Shown here piece after piece: positions 49,604 to 60,130 of a stretch of 64,000 bases of DNA (its first letter is position 1; each line of letters starts with the position of its first letter). This DNA comes from Tupaia tana. Lineage: Eukaryota; Chordata; Mammalia; Scandentia; Tupaiidae. Location: assembly GCA_026018925.1 (NCBI GenBank), contig JAKSZU010000009.1, positions 76,914,041 to 76,978,040 on the forward strand, given 5' to 3'. The notes beneath the pieces were generated by a model. It did not search any database. It was not told the DNA's origin and saw nothing but the letters and a program-made list of their open reading frames with translations. A program made the position numbers and the translations under genes.

Positions 49604-49856
49604 AGAGGTTTTTCGCTATAGGGCGCGTGCGCTCGCCAGACAGACAGAGAGAGACATAGAGACAGAAAGCGAGAAATCACCCCCCAGGGGGGGATGGTCT
49701 CGCCGCAATCCCTTCTCCTCCATTCTCCTCTCGGGATCTTTGGCACGCACGCACACGCGCCCGGCGTGAGTTGTAAGCCACCGGGTCCGAGACGCAAACC
49801 GTGTTCGACTACGTGGGTGTCCATCGACATAGCCATTACGCTAACTGCTGGTTCCC
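49545..49856 (-). repeat. Very young SINE in the array with a 58-T tail
   Basis: Reverse-oriented full-length copy beginning with 58 uninterrupted T at 49545-49602. Long pure tails shorten quickly with time, so this copy is probably recent. Flanks resemble each other: 'ATGGAACACACTGTCTCT' on the left and 'ATGAACAGACTGTCTCT' on the right. It has the GGAACC and CTCTATG marks. Confidence 0.94.
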
Positions 49857-49859
49857 ATG

Positions 49860-52800
49860 AACAGACTGTCTCTTGAAGAAGGGCTGTTCTGGGAGGAGCA
49901 GAGGAGATTATTAACAAAATAAAGGCCTAGGAGGGAGGGACCAAAGTGCCCTATAAAACGCCTCACCTTAAAGAATTCTAAAAAATAGAAATTATAAAAA
50001 AGACAGAGAGAGAGAGAGAGAGAGACAGAGACAGAAACAGAGGTAGAGAGAGACAAAGATTGACTCAGAGACAGGAGACTTGATAGGGGTTTTTCTAACA
50101 CACGGGTTTTGTATGCTGGAGGCCCAGTTAGGAGTGGGACATCTTCCTTTATCCCAGAATGGATAGATCGCAAGAGCCATGGAGCAGACTGTCTCTTGAA
50201 GAAGGGCTGTTCTGGGAGGAGCAGAGGGGATTATTAACAAAATAAGGGCTTAGGAGGCAGGTGCCAAAAGGCCCTGTAAAACACCACACCTTAAAAATTT
50301 CTAAAAAGCAAAAATTAATAAAAAGACAGAGAGAGAGAGAGAGACAGAGAGAGGACAGAGACAGAGGTAGAGAGAGACAAAGATTTATTCAGAGACAGGA
50401 GATTTGAAAGGGGTTTTCCTACCACACAGGTTTATTATGCTGGAGGCCCAGTTAGGAGTGGCACATCTTCCTTTCTCCCAGAATGGCTAGATCACAGGAG
50501 CCATGGAGCAGACTGTCTCTTGAAGAAGGGCTGTTCTGGGAGGAGCAGAGGGGATTATTAACAAAATAAAGGCCTAGGAGGGAGGGGCCAATGTTCCCTG
50601 TAAAACACCTCACTTTAAAAAATTGTAAAAAGCAAAAATTAAAAAAAAGACAGAGAGAGAGACGACAGAGACAGAGGTAGAGAGAGACAAAGATTGATTC
50701 AGAGACAGGAGACTTGAAAGGGGTTTTCCTACCACGCGGGTTTTGTTTGCTGGAGGCCCAGGTAGGTGTTGGACATCTTCCTTTCTCCCAGAATGGCTAG
50801 ATCCCGAAGCCATGGAGCAGAGTGTCTCTTGAAGAAGGGCTGTTCTAGGAGGAGCAGAGGGGATTATTAACAAAATAAAGGCATGGGACGGAGGTGCCAA
50901 AGGGCCCTGTAAAATGCCTCAACTTAAAAAATTCTAAAAAGCAAAAATTAAAAGAAAGACAGAGAGAGAGAGAGAGGACAGATACAAAGGTAGAGAGAGA
51001 CAAAGATTGATTCAGAGACAGGAGACTTGAAAGGGGATTTCCTGCCATGCGCATTTTGTATGCTGGAGGCCCAGTTAGGAGTGGGACATCTTCCTTTCTC
51101 CTAGAATGGCTAGATCGCAGGAGCCATGGATCAGACTGTCTCTTGAAGAAGGGCTGTTCTGGGAAGAGCAGAGGGGATTATTAACAAAATAAAGTCCTAG
51201 GAGGGAGGTGCCAAAAGGCCCTGTAAAACGCCTTACCTTACAAAACTCTAAAAAGCAAAAATTAAAAAAAAGACAGAGAGAGAGAGAGAGGACAAAAACA
51301 GAGGTAGAGAGAGACAAAGATTGATTCAGAGACAGGAGATTTGAAAGGACTTTCCTACCATGCGAGTTTTGAATGCTGGAGGCCCAGTTAAAAGTGGGAC
51401 ATCTTCCTTTCTCCCAGAATGGCTAGATCACAGGAGCCATGGAACAGGCTGTCTCTTGAAGAAGAGCTGTTCTGGGAGAGCAGTGGGGATTATTAACAAA
51501 ATATAGGCCTAGGGGTGTGAGGACCAAGGGTCCTGTAAAACTCCTCACCTTAAAAAATTGTAAAAAGCAAAAATTTAATAAAAAGACAGAGAGAGAGAGA
51601 GATAGAGGACAGAGACAGTGGTAGAGAGAGACAAAGATTGATTCAGAGACAGGAGACTTGAAAGTGGTTTTCCTACCACACGTGTTTTGTATGCTGGAGG
51701 ACCAGTTAGGAGTGGGACATCTTCCTTTCTCCCAGAATGGCTAGATCGCAGGAGCCATGGAGCAGACTGTCTCTTGAAGAAGGGCTGTTCTGGGAGGAGC
51801 AGAGGGGATTATTAACAAAATAAAGGCCTGGGAGGGAGGGGCCAAAGTGCCCTATAAAACACCTCACCTTAAAGAATTCTAAAAACCAAAAATTATAAAA
51901 AAGACAGAGAGAGAGAGATAGAGAGAGAGACAGAGACAGAGACAGAGGTAGAGAGAGACAAAGATTGATTCAGAGACAGGAGACTTGAAAGGGGTTTTCC
52001 TAACACACGGGTTTTGTATGCTGGAGGCCCAGTTAGGAGTGGGACATCTTCCTTTATCCCAGAATGGATAGATCGCAAGAGCCATGGAGCAGACTGTCTC
52101 TTGAAGAAGGGCTGTTCTGGGAGGAGCAGAGGGGATTATTAACAAAATAAAGGCCTAGGAGGCAGGTGCCAAAAGGCCCTGTATAACGCCTCACCTTAAA
52201 AATTTCTCAAAAGCAAAAATTAAAAAAAAGACAGAGAGAGAGACAGAGAGAGGACTGAGACAGAGGTACAGAGAGACAAAGATTGATTCAGAGACAGGAG
52301 ATTTGAAAGGGGTTTTTCTACCACACAGGTTTATTATGCTGGAGGCCCAGTTAGGTGTGGGACATCTTCCTTTCTCCCAGAATGGCTAGATCACAGGAGC
52401 CATGTAGCAGACTGTCTCTCTAAGAAGAGCTGTTCTGGGACGAGCAGAGGGGATTATTAACAAAATAAAGGCCTAGGAGGGAGGGGCCAATGTTCCCTGT
52501 AAAACACCTCACTTTAAAAAATTGTAAAAAGCAAAAATTAAAAAAAAGACAGAGAGAGAGACGACAGAGACAGAGGTAGAGAGAGACAAAGATTGATTCA
52601 GAGACAGGAGACTTGAAAGGGGTTTTCCTACCACGCGGGTTTTGTATGCTGGAGGCCCAGTTAGGAGTGGGACATTATCCTTTCTTCCAGAATGGCTAGA
52701 TCGCAGGAGCCATGGGGCAGACTGTCTCTTGAAGAAGGGCTGTTCTGGGAGGAGCAGAGGGGATTATTAACAAAATAAAGGCCTAGGAGGGAGGGGCCAA

Positions 52801-53478
52801 TGTTCCCTGTAAAACACCTCACTTTAAAAAATTGTAAAAAGCAAAAATTAAAAAAAAGACAGAGAGAGAGACGACAGAGACAGAGGTAGAGAGAGACAAA
52901 GATTGATTCAGAGACAGGAGACTTGAAAGGGGATTTCCTAAAATGTGGGTTTTGTATGCTGGAGGCCCAGGTAGGTGTTGGACATCTTCCTTTCTCCCAG
53001 AATGGCTAGATACACAAGCCATCGAGCAGAGTGTCTCTTGAAGAAGGGCTGTTCTAGGAGGAGCAGAGGGGATTATTAACAAAATAAAGTCATAGGAGGG
53101 AGGGGCCAAAGGGCCCTATAGAACGTCTCAACTTAAAACATTCTAAAAAGCAAAAATTAAAAAAAAGACAGAGAGAGAGAGAGAGAGAGAACAGATACAA
53201 AGGTAGAGAGAGACAAAGATTGATTCAGAGACAGACTTGAAAGGGGTTTTCCTACCACACGCGTTTTGTATGCTGAAGGCCCAGTTAGGAGTGGGACATC
53301 TTCCTTTCTCCTAGAATGGGTAGATCGCATGAGCCATGGAGCAGACTGTCTCTTGAAGAAGGGCTGTTCTGGGAGGAGCAGAGGGGATTATTAACAAAAT
53401 AAAGTCCTAGGAGCGAGGTGCCAAAAGGCCCTGTAAAACACCTTACCTTAAAAAATTCTAAAAAGCAAAAATTAAATA

Positions 53479-53517
<39 letters not shown>

Positions 53518-53880
53518 AGAGACAGAGGTAGAGAGAGACAAAGATTGATTCAGAGACAGGAGATTTGAAAGGTCTTTCCTACCACGTGAGTTTTGTATGC
53601 TGGAGGCCCAGTTAGAAATGGGACATCTTCCTTTCTCCCAGAATTGCTATATCGCAGGAGCCATGGAGCAGGCTGTCTCTTTAAGAAGGGCTGTTCTGCG
53701 AGAGCAGAGGGGATTATTAACAAAATATAGGCCTAGGGGCGTGAGGACCAAGGGCCCTGTAAAACGCCCCACCTTAAAAAATTGTAAAAAGCGAAAATTT
53801 TAAAAAAAGACAGAGAGAGAGAGAGATAGAGGACAGAGACAGAGGTAGAGAGAGACAAAGATTGATTCAGAGACAGGAGA
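49860..53880 (-). repeat. Higher-order duplication inside the monomer array
   Basis: Private variants recur in the same order in two successive blocks. 'aggtttattatgctggagg' lies near 50428 and 52326, 'gatacaaaggtagagag' near 50980 and 53195, the 'ctcctagaatgg' variant near 51098 and 53310, and 'tgtgaggaccaagg' / 'cgtgaggaccaagg' near 51515 and 53738. Offsets are about 1.9 kb at first and then about 2.2 kb, because one further monomer (near 52505-52810) is itself duplicated at once (52808-53110). Confidence 0.8.
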
Positions 53881-55104
53881 CTTGAAAGGGGTTTTCCTAC
53901 CATGCATGTTTTGTATGCTGGAGGCCCAGTTAGGAGTGGGACATCTTCCTTTTCTCCCAGAATGGCTAGATCGCAGGAGCCATGGAGCAGACTTTCTCCT
54001 GAAGAAGGGCTGTTCTGGGAGGTGCAGAGAAGATTATTAACAAAATAAAGTCCTAGGAGGGAGAGGACAAAGAGCCCTGTAAAACGCCTCACCTTAAAAA
54101 ATTCTAAAATGCAAAAATTAAAAAAAGACAGAGAGAGAGAGAGAGAGAAGACAGAGACAGAGTTAGAGAGAGACAAAGATTGATTCAGAGACAGAAGACT
54201 TGAAAGGAGATTTCCTACCACGTGGGTTTTGTATGCTGCGGACAAGTTAGGGGTGGGACATCTTCCTTTCTCCCAGAATGGCTAGATCGCAGGAGCCATG
54301 GAGCAAAATGTCTCTTGAAGAATGGCTGTTCTGGGATGAGCAGAGGGGATTATTAACAAAATAAAGGCCTAGGAGGGAGGGAACATAGGGCCATGTAAAA
54401 CGCCTCACCTTAAAAAATTCTAAAATGCAAAAATTTGAAAAAGACAGAGAGAGAGAGCGAGAGAGAGAGAGAGAGGACAGAGACAGAGGTAGAAAGAGAC
54501 ATAAAATGATTCATAGACAGGAGACTTGAAAGAGGTTTTCCTATCATGCGTGTTTTGTATGCTGAAGGCCAAGGTAGGGTTGGGACATCTTCCTTTCTCC
54601 CAGAATGGCTAGATCGCAGGAGCCATGGAGCAGACTGCCTCTTCAAGAAGGGCTGTTTATGGAGGAGCAGAAGCGATTATTAAAAAAATAAAGGCCTAGG
54701 AGGTAGGGGCCAAAGGTCCCTGTAAAATGCCTCACCTTAAAAAAGTGTTAAAAGCAAAAATTAAAAGAAAGACTGAGAGAGAGAGCGAGTGCGAAAGAGA
54801 GAGAGAGAGAGGACAGAGACAGAGGTAGAGAGAGACCAAAACTGATTAATAGACAGGAGACTTGAAAGTGCATTTTCTACCACGCGGGTCTTGTATCCCG
54901 GAGGCCCAGTTAGGAGTGGGACATCTTCCTTTCTCCCAGAATTGCTAGATCGCAGGAGCCATGGAGCAGAATGTCTCTTGAAGAAGGGCTGTTCTGGGAG
55001 GAGCAGAGGGGATTATTAAAATAATAAAGGCATAGGAGGGAGGGGCCAAAGCGCCCTGTACAAAGCCTCACCTTAAAATGTTCTAAAAAGCAAAAATTAA
55101 AAAA

Positions 55105-55143
<39 letters not shown>

Positions 55144-55734
55144 ACAGAGACCGATGTAGAGAGACACAAATATTGATTCAGAGACTGGAGACTTGAAAGG
55201 GGTTTTCCTACCACGCGGGTTCTGTATGCTGGATGACCAGTTAGGAGTGGGACATCTTCCTTTCTCCCAGAATGGCTAGATCGCAGGAGCCATGGAGCAG
55301 CCTGTCTCTTGAAGAAGGGCTGTTCTTGGAGGAGCAGAGGGGATTATTTACAAAGTAAAGGCCTAGGAGGGAGGGACCAAAGGGCCCTCTAAAACGCCTC
55401 CCCTTAAAAAATTCAAAAAAGCAAAAATTATAGAAAAGACAGAGAGAGAGAGAGAGAAGACAGAGACAGAGGTAGAGAGAGACAAAGATTGATTCAGAGA
55501 CAGGAGACTTGAAAGGGGTTTTCCTACCTCGCGGGTTTTGTATGCTGGAGGCCCATTTAGGAGTGGGACATCTTCCTTTCTCCCAGAATGTCTAGATCGT
55601 CATAAATCTCTTTATTGTGACATTAACTTTATTGGAGTGGTCTGGAACTAAAACTAATATCTCTTACATAGACCTACTTACAAAAGTGCAAGTTATTTTT
55701 AAATATTGATTTTGTACCGTACTACTTTGCTTTA

Positions 55735-56240
55735 TTAGTTCTAATAAGATTTTTCATTAGAAAATTTCTTTATTTTACTGAGATCAAAACATGTAACATG
55801 ATATCAATCAGATTAACAAGTTTTTGAGTATAAAATACAGAGTTGCTAACAGTAGGCACAATATTGTATAGCAGTTTTTAAGAACTTATTCAATCTTTGT
55901 AGCTGAATTTTCATATATATTGAATAGTGACATCAAATTTTCCTCTGCTTCCAGCTCCAGAGAATCACTATTTTACTCTCTGCTTCTAGGAGTTTTATTA
56001 TTTCAAATATCTCATATAAATTGAATCATTTGTCTTCTTTGACTGGCTTATTCCACTTGGCACTATATCCTCAAAGTTTACCCATATTGTAGAATATGAC
56101 AGGATTTCTCTTATTTTATGACTGAATAATTCTATTGGATATATACCACATTTTGAAAAATAAGATAGTCCATTGAAGGACATTTACATTATTTTCACCT
56201 CTTAGCTTTGCAAATAATGTTGTATTAAAATGAGAGTGCA
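55735..56240 (-). repeat. Old L1M 3' fragment
   Basis: Plus-strand text follows the antisense of old L1M 3' ends: 'actctctgcttctaggag', 'ttgactggcttattccac', 'catattgtagaatatgacag', 'accacattttgaaaaataag'. It continues at 56490-56795 after a SINE. Confidence 0.75.
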
Positions 56241-56490
56241 TGCATATCTTTTTTTTCTTAGAGGATACATGTATTCATCAGAGGTAGAGAGAGACAAAGA
56301 CAGAGACAAAGAACTCCCATATGGGGCACCATAAGTTTTTCTTCATTTCTTCAGCCCATCAGGATTTTGAGCATGCATACAATGTATTTTTTCAAGCCTC
56401 AAAACTGGGATTTAAACTATGGTCAGTCATGTGGGATCAGGTTCCCTATGTACAGCGCTTAATCACTATGATACTGAGTCAGCCTCAGAG
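56240..56490 (-). repeat. tRNA-derived SINE, strongly diverged
   Basis: Reverse-oriented blocks remain: a T-rich start, a short GA segment, 'caggattttgagcatgc' and a degraded head. It splits the old L1M. Confidence 0.6.
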
Positions 56491-56795
56491 TGGAAGTATA
56501 TCTTTAAGATCTTTATTTCAGTTCCTTTAGATAAATACTTAATTTTGGAATTGTTTACTATGTGGCACTTATATTTTTAATGTTTAAAAATTGAGGAACA
56601 TTCATACTATGTTACATAGCAATTTCAACAGTTTAAATCCCTACCAGTACTGTGCAAGGATTACATATTCTCTGTATTCCTTCCAACATTTTTTTTTCTT
56701 TTTTTTTTATAATGACTATGGTAATAAATGTGAAGTGATATCCAGTTGTGTTTTTTACTTGCATTTCACTAATCATTAAAAAGAATGAACATATT
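56490..56795 (-). repeat. Old L1M fragment, continuation
   Basis: Resumes the L1M order after the SINE: 'atctttatttcagttcc', 'aaaaattgaggaacattcat', 'aatgtgaagtgatatcc'. Confidence 0.7.
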
Positions 56796-56798
56796 TCT

Positions 56799-56873
56799 GG
56801 AACCAGCAGTTAGCGTAATGTCTATGTCGCTGGACTCCCACGTAGTCAACTGCGGTTTGCGTCCCAGACCCGG
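56799..56873 (+). repeat. SINE tRNA-like head only (3'-truncated)
   Basis: 75 bp: GGAACCAGCAGTTAGCGTAA through the B-box region (GGTTTGCGTCC) to 'cccagacccgg', then an abrupt change to L1 text. The body and tail are missing. It is not a tRNA gene, because it lacks a closing acceptor stem. Confidence 0.88.
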
Positions 56874-57240
56874 GACCACCAACAATGTAAGAGAGTTCCC
56901 TTTTCACTACATCTTGACCAGAACTTATTATTATTATTATTTTAAATCTTCACCATTCTGTCTGGGGTTAGGTGGTTTTGATCTGCATCTCCCTTATGAT
57001 GAGGGATGTTGAGCATTGTTTTCCTACATTTTTTGCTTGTTCATGCGTCTTCCTTAGAAAATCGCTTATTCAGCTCATTTTCCCATATTTTATGAGTTAA
57101 TCATTTTTTTCAGGTAAGCCACTTGAGTTCCCTGTGTATTCTGGCCATCAGTCCCTTATCTGAGGCATAGCTTACAAAAATTTGTTACCAGGCTTCTTAA
57201 GGTGTAAATTTAAGTAATTGATTTAGAGAATTTCATTTTT
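56874..57240 (-). repeat. L1 ORF2 C-terminal fragment
   Basis: Reverse-oriented L1 text: 'ccaccaacaatgtaagagag', 'ggttttgatctgcatctcc', 'ggatgttgagcattgttttc', 'gagttccctgtgtattctgg'. It covers the same ORF2 segment as the fragment before the SINE head, so it is a second copy. Confidence 0.8.
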
Positions 57241-57475
57241 TTAAACTTTATTCATTCTCTTCATGAGAGAGAGACAGAGAAACAAAGACTGGCATCTTCA
57301 TCATAGTCTTTATACTAAGATCTATCCTCTAGCCTTGCATCCAAACAGGATTACAAGCACATTCTCAGGTGTGCTCAGCATAATCAGACAGACCCTGAAC
57401 ATGAACCTGGAGCCTTTTTGTAAGGCATATAGCATCACACAAAATTATTCATGTACCACCATGGCTGGACCAACT
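57240..57475 (-). repeat. Possible diverged SINE of the second family
   Basis: Begins 'aaactttattcattctcttc', the complement of an AATAAA-type end like that at 19020-19250, then a GA run. It ends 'catggctggacc', a possible head. Too decayed to be sure. Confidence 0.35.
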
Positions 57476-57584
57476 TTCTTATTTTTCCTCTTCAGCATTC
57501 ACAGCTGTAAATTTTCCTGTATCATTGACTTTACTGCATTTTGTAAATTTTGGTATATTATGTTTTAGTATTCATTTGTAAAAA

Positions 57585-58985
57585 AATATATTTAATTTAT
57601 TTTTATTTTTTTTACATTCAGTGTGTATCATTACAGTATAACAAATGAATTTTCCCATCATGAATACACTATATGTTGGTTCATTCAAAGATATTACTAT
57701 ACACATTATCAACATATAATTTACCATGTTTGTGTTCCTTCAATGTTTTGCTTCTTTATTTTCTCTTCAATTTTCTTCTTCTAACATTCCCCCATTTCCC
57801 ACTCTCTTTTCACTGTCTGGACTATCCACAATTGTCCTCCAGGCTTTTATATCTTTCAGTTTTTTCCATAGAATGTGGACAACTGATGTATATTAAGTGG
57901 GGAACATACAATGTTTCTCTTTCATAGTCTGACTTGCTTCACTTAGCAATAAATCTTCCATAATCATTCACTCTATCAAATGCCAAGGTCTCTTTCTTTT
58001 TAGACTGAGTAGTATTCCATAGTGTATATTTGCCACACTTTTTCAATACACTTCTCTTTTCAGGGACCTTTGGGTTGATTTCATATCTTAACAATTCTGA
58101 ATAATGTTGCAATAAATATGAAAGTCCAAGTACTTTTCTGACTGAGTATATTCCTATCCTGTAGGTAGATAACCAGGAGTGGAATTACTGGATCATACAG
58201 TACTTTTATTTGTAGGTATTTGAGGAAACTTCATATTGTTCTCCACCGTGGCTATAGTAACAGTGTAGGGGAGTTATATTTTAACCACAACCTCATCAGC
58301 ACTTATCTTTTTTTTTTTTTATTTTAGCCATTTTGACTTGGGCCAGGTGGTATCTCATTGTGGTTTTGATTTGCATTTCCCTTATGATAAGAGATGTTCA
58401 GCATTTCCTTAGAGAGCTGTCTGTTCAGCTTATTTGCCCATCTTTCAATTGAGTTGATAATTTTTTCAGGTAAGTCACTTGAGTTTCCTGTATATTCTGG
58501 CTTTCAGTCCCTTATCTGAGGCATAGTTTGAAAACATATTCCCCCATTCTGTGGGTTGCTGATTTACTCTATTATTTCTTTTGCTGTGCAGAAGCTTTTA
58601 ATTGAATGCAATCTCATTTGTTTATTTTAGTTTTATTATTGCCTATGCTTGAGGAGTCTTATTAAAGAAGTCTTTGCCTACTCCCACGTCTTCAAGAGTT
58701 TTTCTAATGTTATCCTTAATAGTTTTATAGTTTGTGGTCTTAGGTTTAGATCTTTGATCCACTTTGATTTGACTTTTGTTAGTGGTGAGAGATACAGGTC
58801 CAGTTTCATCCTTCTGCAGGTGAAAACCCAGTTTTTCCAGGATCATTTGCTAAAAAGGTTTGCTTTTCCCCGCTGAATTATCTGGTGTCCTTTGTCAAAA
58901 ATAGTTGACTCTACTTTCAGGGGTTTATTTCAGGGGCCCATATTCTGTTCCATTGGTCTACATGCCTGCATTTGTGCCAGGGCCA
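57585..58985 (-). mobile_element. L1 3' end: ORF2 C-terminal region and 3' UTR
   Basis: The 3' UTR occupies about 57585-58000 and the ORF2 coding text about 58000-58985 in reverse. A 67-residue open stretch (58643-58846) reads 'MILEKLGFHLQKDETGPVSL' and 'IKVDQRSKPKTTNYKTIKDN', matching the conserved L1 ORF2 segment. The element stops at 'tgccagggccatgc', where the HAL1-like element 2 tail begins directly. Confidence 0.92.
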
Positions 58986-59127
58986 TGCTTTTTTTAAAAT
59001 TTATTAATTTACATTAATTCACTGAGCATTGTCACAACATAGGAAATGTGATTTCCCATTGAGAATATACTACATAGTGGATTAATCATACATGTTATCA
59101 TTGATAATTTTTCACTTCTAGTTTCAT

Positions 59128-59153
59128 ATGTGTGTGTGTGTGTGTGTGTGTGT
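59128..59153. repeat. (TG)n microsatellite
   Basis: Pure TG run of about 26 bases in the element 2 tail. Element 1 has a short TA/CG-containing variant at the same place (37580-37605). Confidence 0.9.
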
Positions 59154-59279
59154 ATAATGTTTTCCCTATTTCTCACCCTCTGTCATTTTCCACCCTCCTC
59201 CCACACTAATTCCGGTTTCTACAGTTGTTTGCCATTCCTTTTTCCTCATATCTTTTAAAAATAACTATTTTATTTAACT

Positions 59280-59412
59280 TTATTTATTTTTATTTTTTAA
59301 TTTGGCCAGAGGGAGAGAGAAAGTGAGAAAGCAAGCCATCAGGTCTGGGACTCGAACTGTGGTCAACTATGTGGGAGTCCAGCACCCTTAACCACTATGC
59401 TGTCTGCTGCCA
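59280..59412 (-). repeat. Short SINE variant lacking the central body
   Basis: 'ttggccagagggagagag', 'gcaagccatcaggtctggg', a head ending 'tgctgtctgctgccacc'. The second example of the short subfamily seen at 15815-15952. Inserted in the element 2 tail. Confidence 0.82.
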
Positions 59413-59778
59413 CCCCCATATTTTATTGATTCACAAAATTTCCTAAATAATCTAACTACTTTCAATAGCAAGTTAGGCTGAGATATACATATCTGTGAAT
59501 ACATGTCTGACTTTAGGCATGAACTCTGAGTAGAATAAATATACTATGAAGTAGAACCTAGCTGATGTTATATAGCTTACTGTAGTTTTTAAATAGATAT
59601 TTTAATATATTTTTTAATTAAAAGGAAAACAATTTTCACTTTCATAAAACAAAGAAATGCTAAGGAACTTTGCTTAAAACTTAAAGCCAGGAAACAGGTT
59701 AAGATTCTGTTCAAATAGTAGGTACATGAACCTATTGGCAGCTGAAGACAGGACAAAAATCTTTAAAACTGGAAAACA

Positions 59779-60045
59779 GGGACCAGCAGTTGGCGTAATG
59801 GCTATATCGCTGGACTTCCATGTAGTCGACCACGGTTCAAGTCCCAGACCTGGTGGCTTAAACTCATGCTGGGCGCATGTACGTGCATGCTCAACACCCC
59901 AAGAGGAGAATGGAGAAGAAGGGATTGCATCATGGCCATCTCCCCCTGGAGGGTGATTTCTTGCTTTCTGTCTTTCTGTCTTTCTCTGTCTTTCTGGTGA
60001 GTGCACATACCCTGTAGCAAAAACTTCTCCAAAACAAAACAAAAC
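59779..60045 (+). repeat. tRNA-derived SINE in the element 2 post-ORF1 block
   Basis: Forward copy with GGGACC head and AAAAC-repeat tail. Removing it restores colinearity with element 1 (37860-37960), so it post-dates the element. Confidence 0.93.
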
Positions 60046-60130
60046 ACCAGAAAATAAAGCAGAGAAGAAAATAAGTTATGTTTTAGTCAAAAGTTATAAA
60101 ATGCTATATCACCAGTTCAATCTCATGGAC

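Larger units (their letters stand above)
36935..55600 (-). mobile_element. HAL1-like ORF1-only element 1 with giant monomer array
   Basis: In sense (minus) direction: about 48 tandem 5' monomers (55600 down to about 39340), a non-monomeric linker (39340 to 39103), ORF1 (39102 to 38120), about 450 bp of post-ORF1 sequence, and an L1-like 3' tail with an A-rich end near 36935. No endonuclease or reverse transcriptase segment exists anywhere, so the element is non-autonomous. The same ORF1-to-tail transition occurs in element 2 at 59-61 kb. Half-L1 (HAL1) elements with only ORF1 are known in mammals. A 16-kb monomeric 5' region on one is, to my knowledge, exceptional. The outermost monomer at 55560-55600 is partial, and no clear target-site duplication was found. 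Confidence 0.85.
39340..55600 (-). repeat. Tandem array of about 48 monomers of about 326 bp (L1-type 5' UTR)
   Basis: Each monomer (plus-strand reading) contains, in order: 'gagcagactgtctcttgaag', 'ggattattaacaaaataaag', a 'ggccaaagggccctgtaaaa'-type block, 'cctcaccttaaaaaattcta', a polypurine GA tract, 'caaagattgattcagagac', 'ccacgcgggttttgtatgct', and 'ggagtgggacatcttccttt'. I located 48 instances of the GAGCAGACTG-type block between 39358 and 55293. Spacing is 307-358 bp apart from two SINE interruptions. The position directly upstream of ORF1 identifies it as a monomeric 5' UTR, not a free-standing satellite. The many minus-strand open frames with S/L-rich repeats are shadows of the GA tracts. 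Confidence 0.93.

Noticed and set aside
39670-55167. Many minus-strand open frames of 60-170 residues rich in S and L across the array
   Set aside because: They follow the monomers and translate the GA tract as SLSLSL runs. The frames repeat with the monomer, lack a consistent start or end, and are shadows of a non-coding repeat.
39340-55600. CRISPR array or centromeric satellite
   Set aside because: Units of 326 bp without unique spacers exclude CRISPR. The direct join to an L1 ORF1 and the second element of the same plan make an independent satellite less likely.
36935-55605. Target-site duplication around element 1 (AGAATGT on both sides)
   Set aside because: The right-hand AGAATG belongs to the monomer text itself, so the match is not independent evidence.
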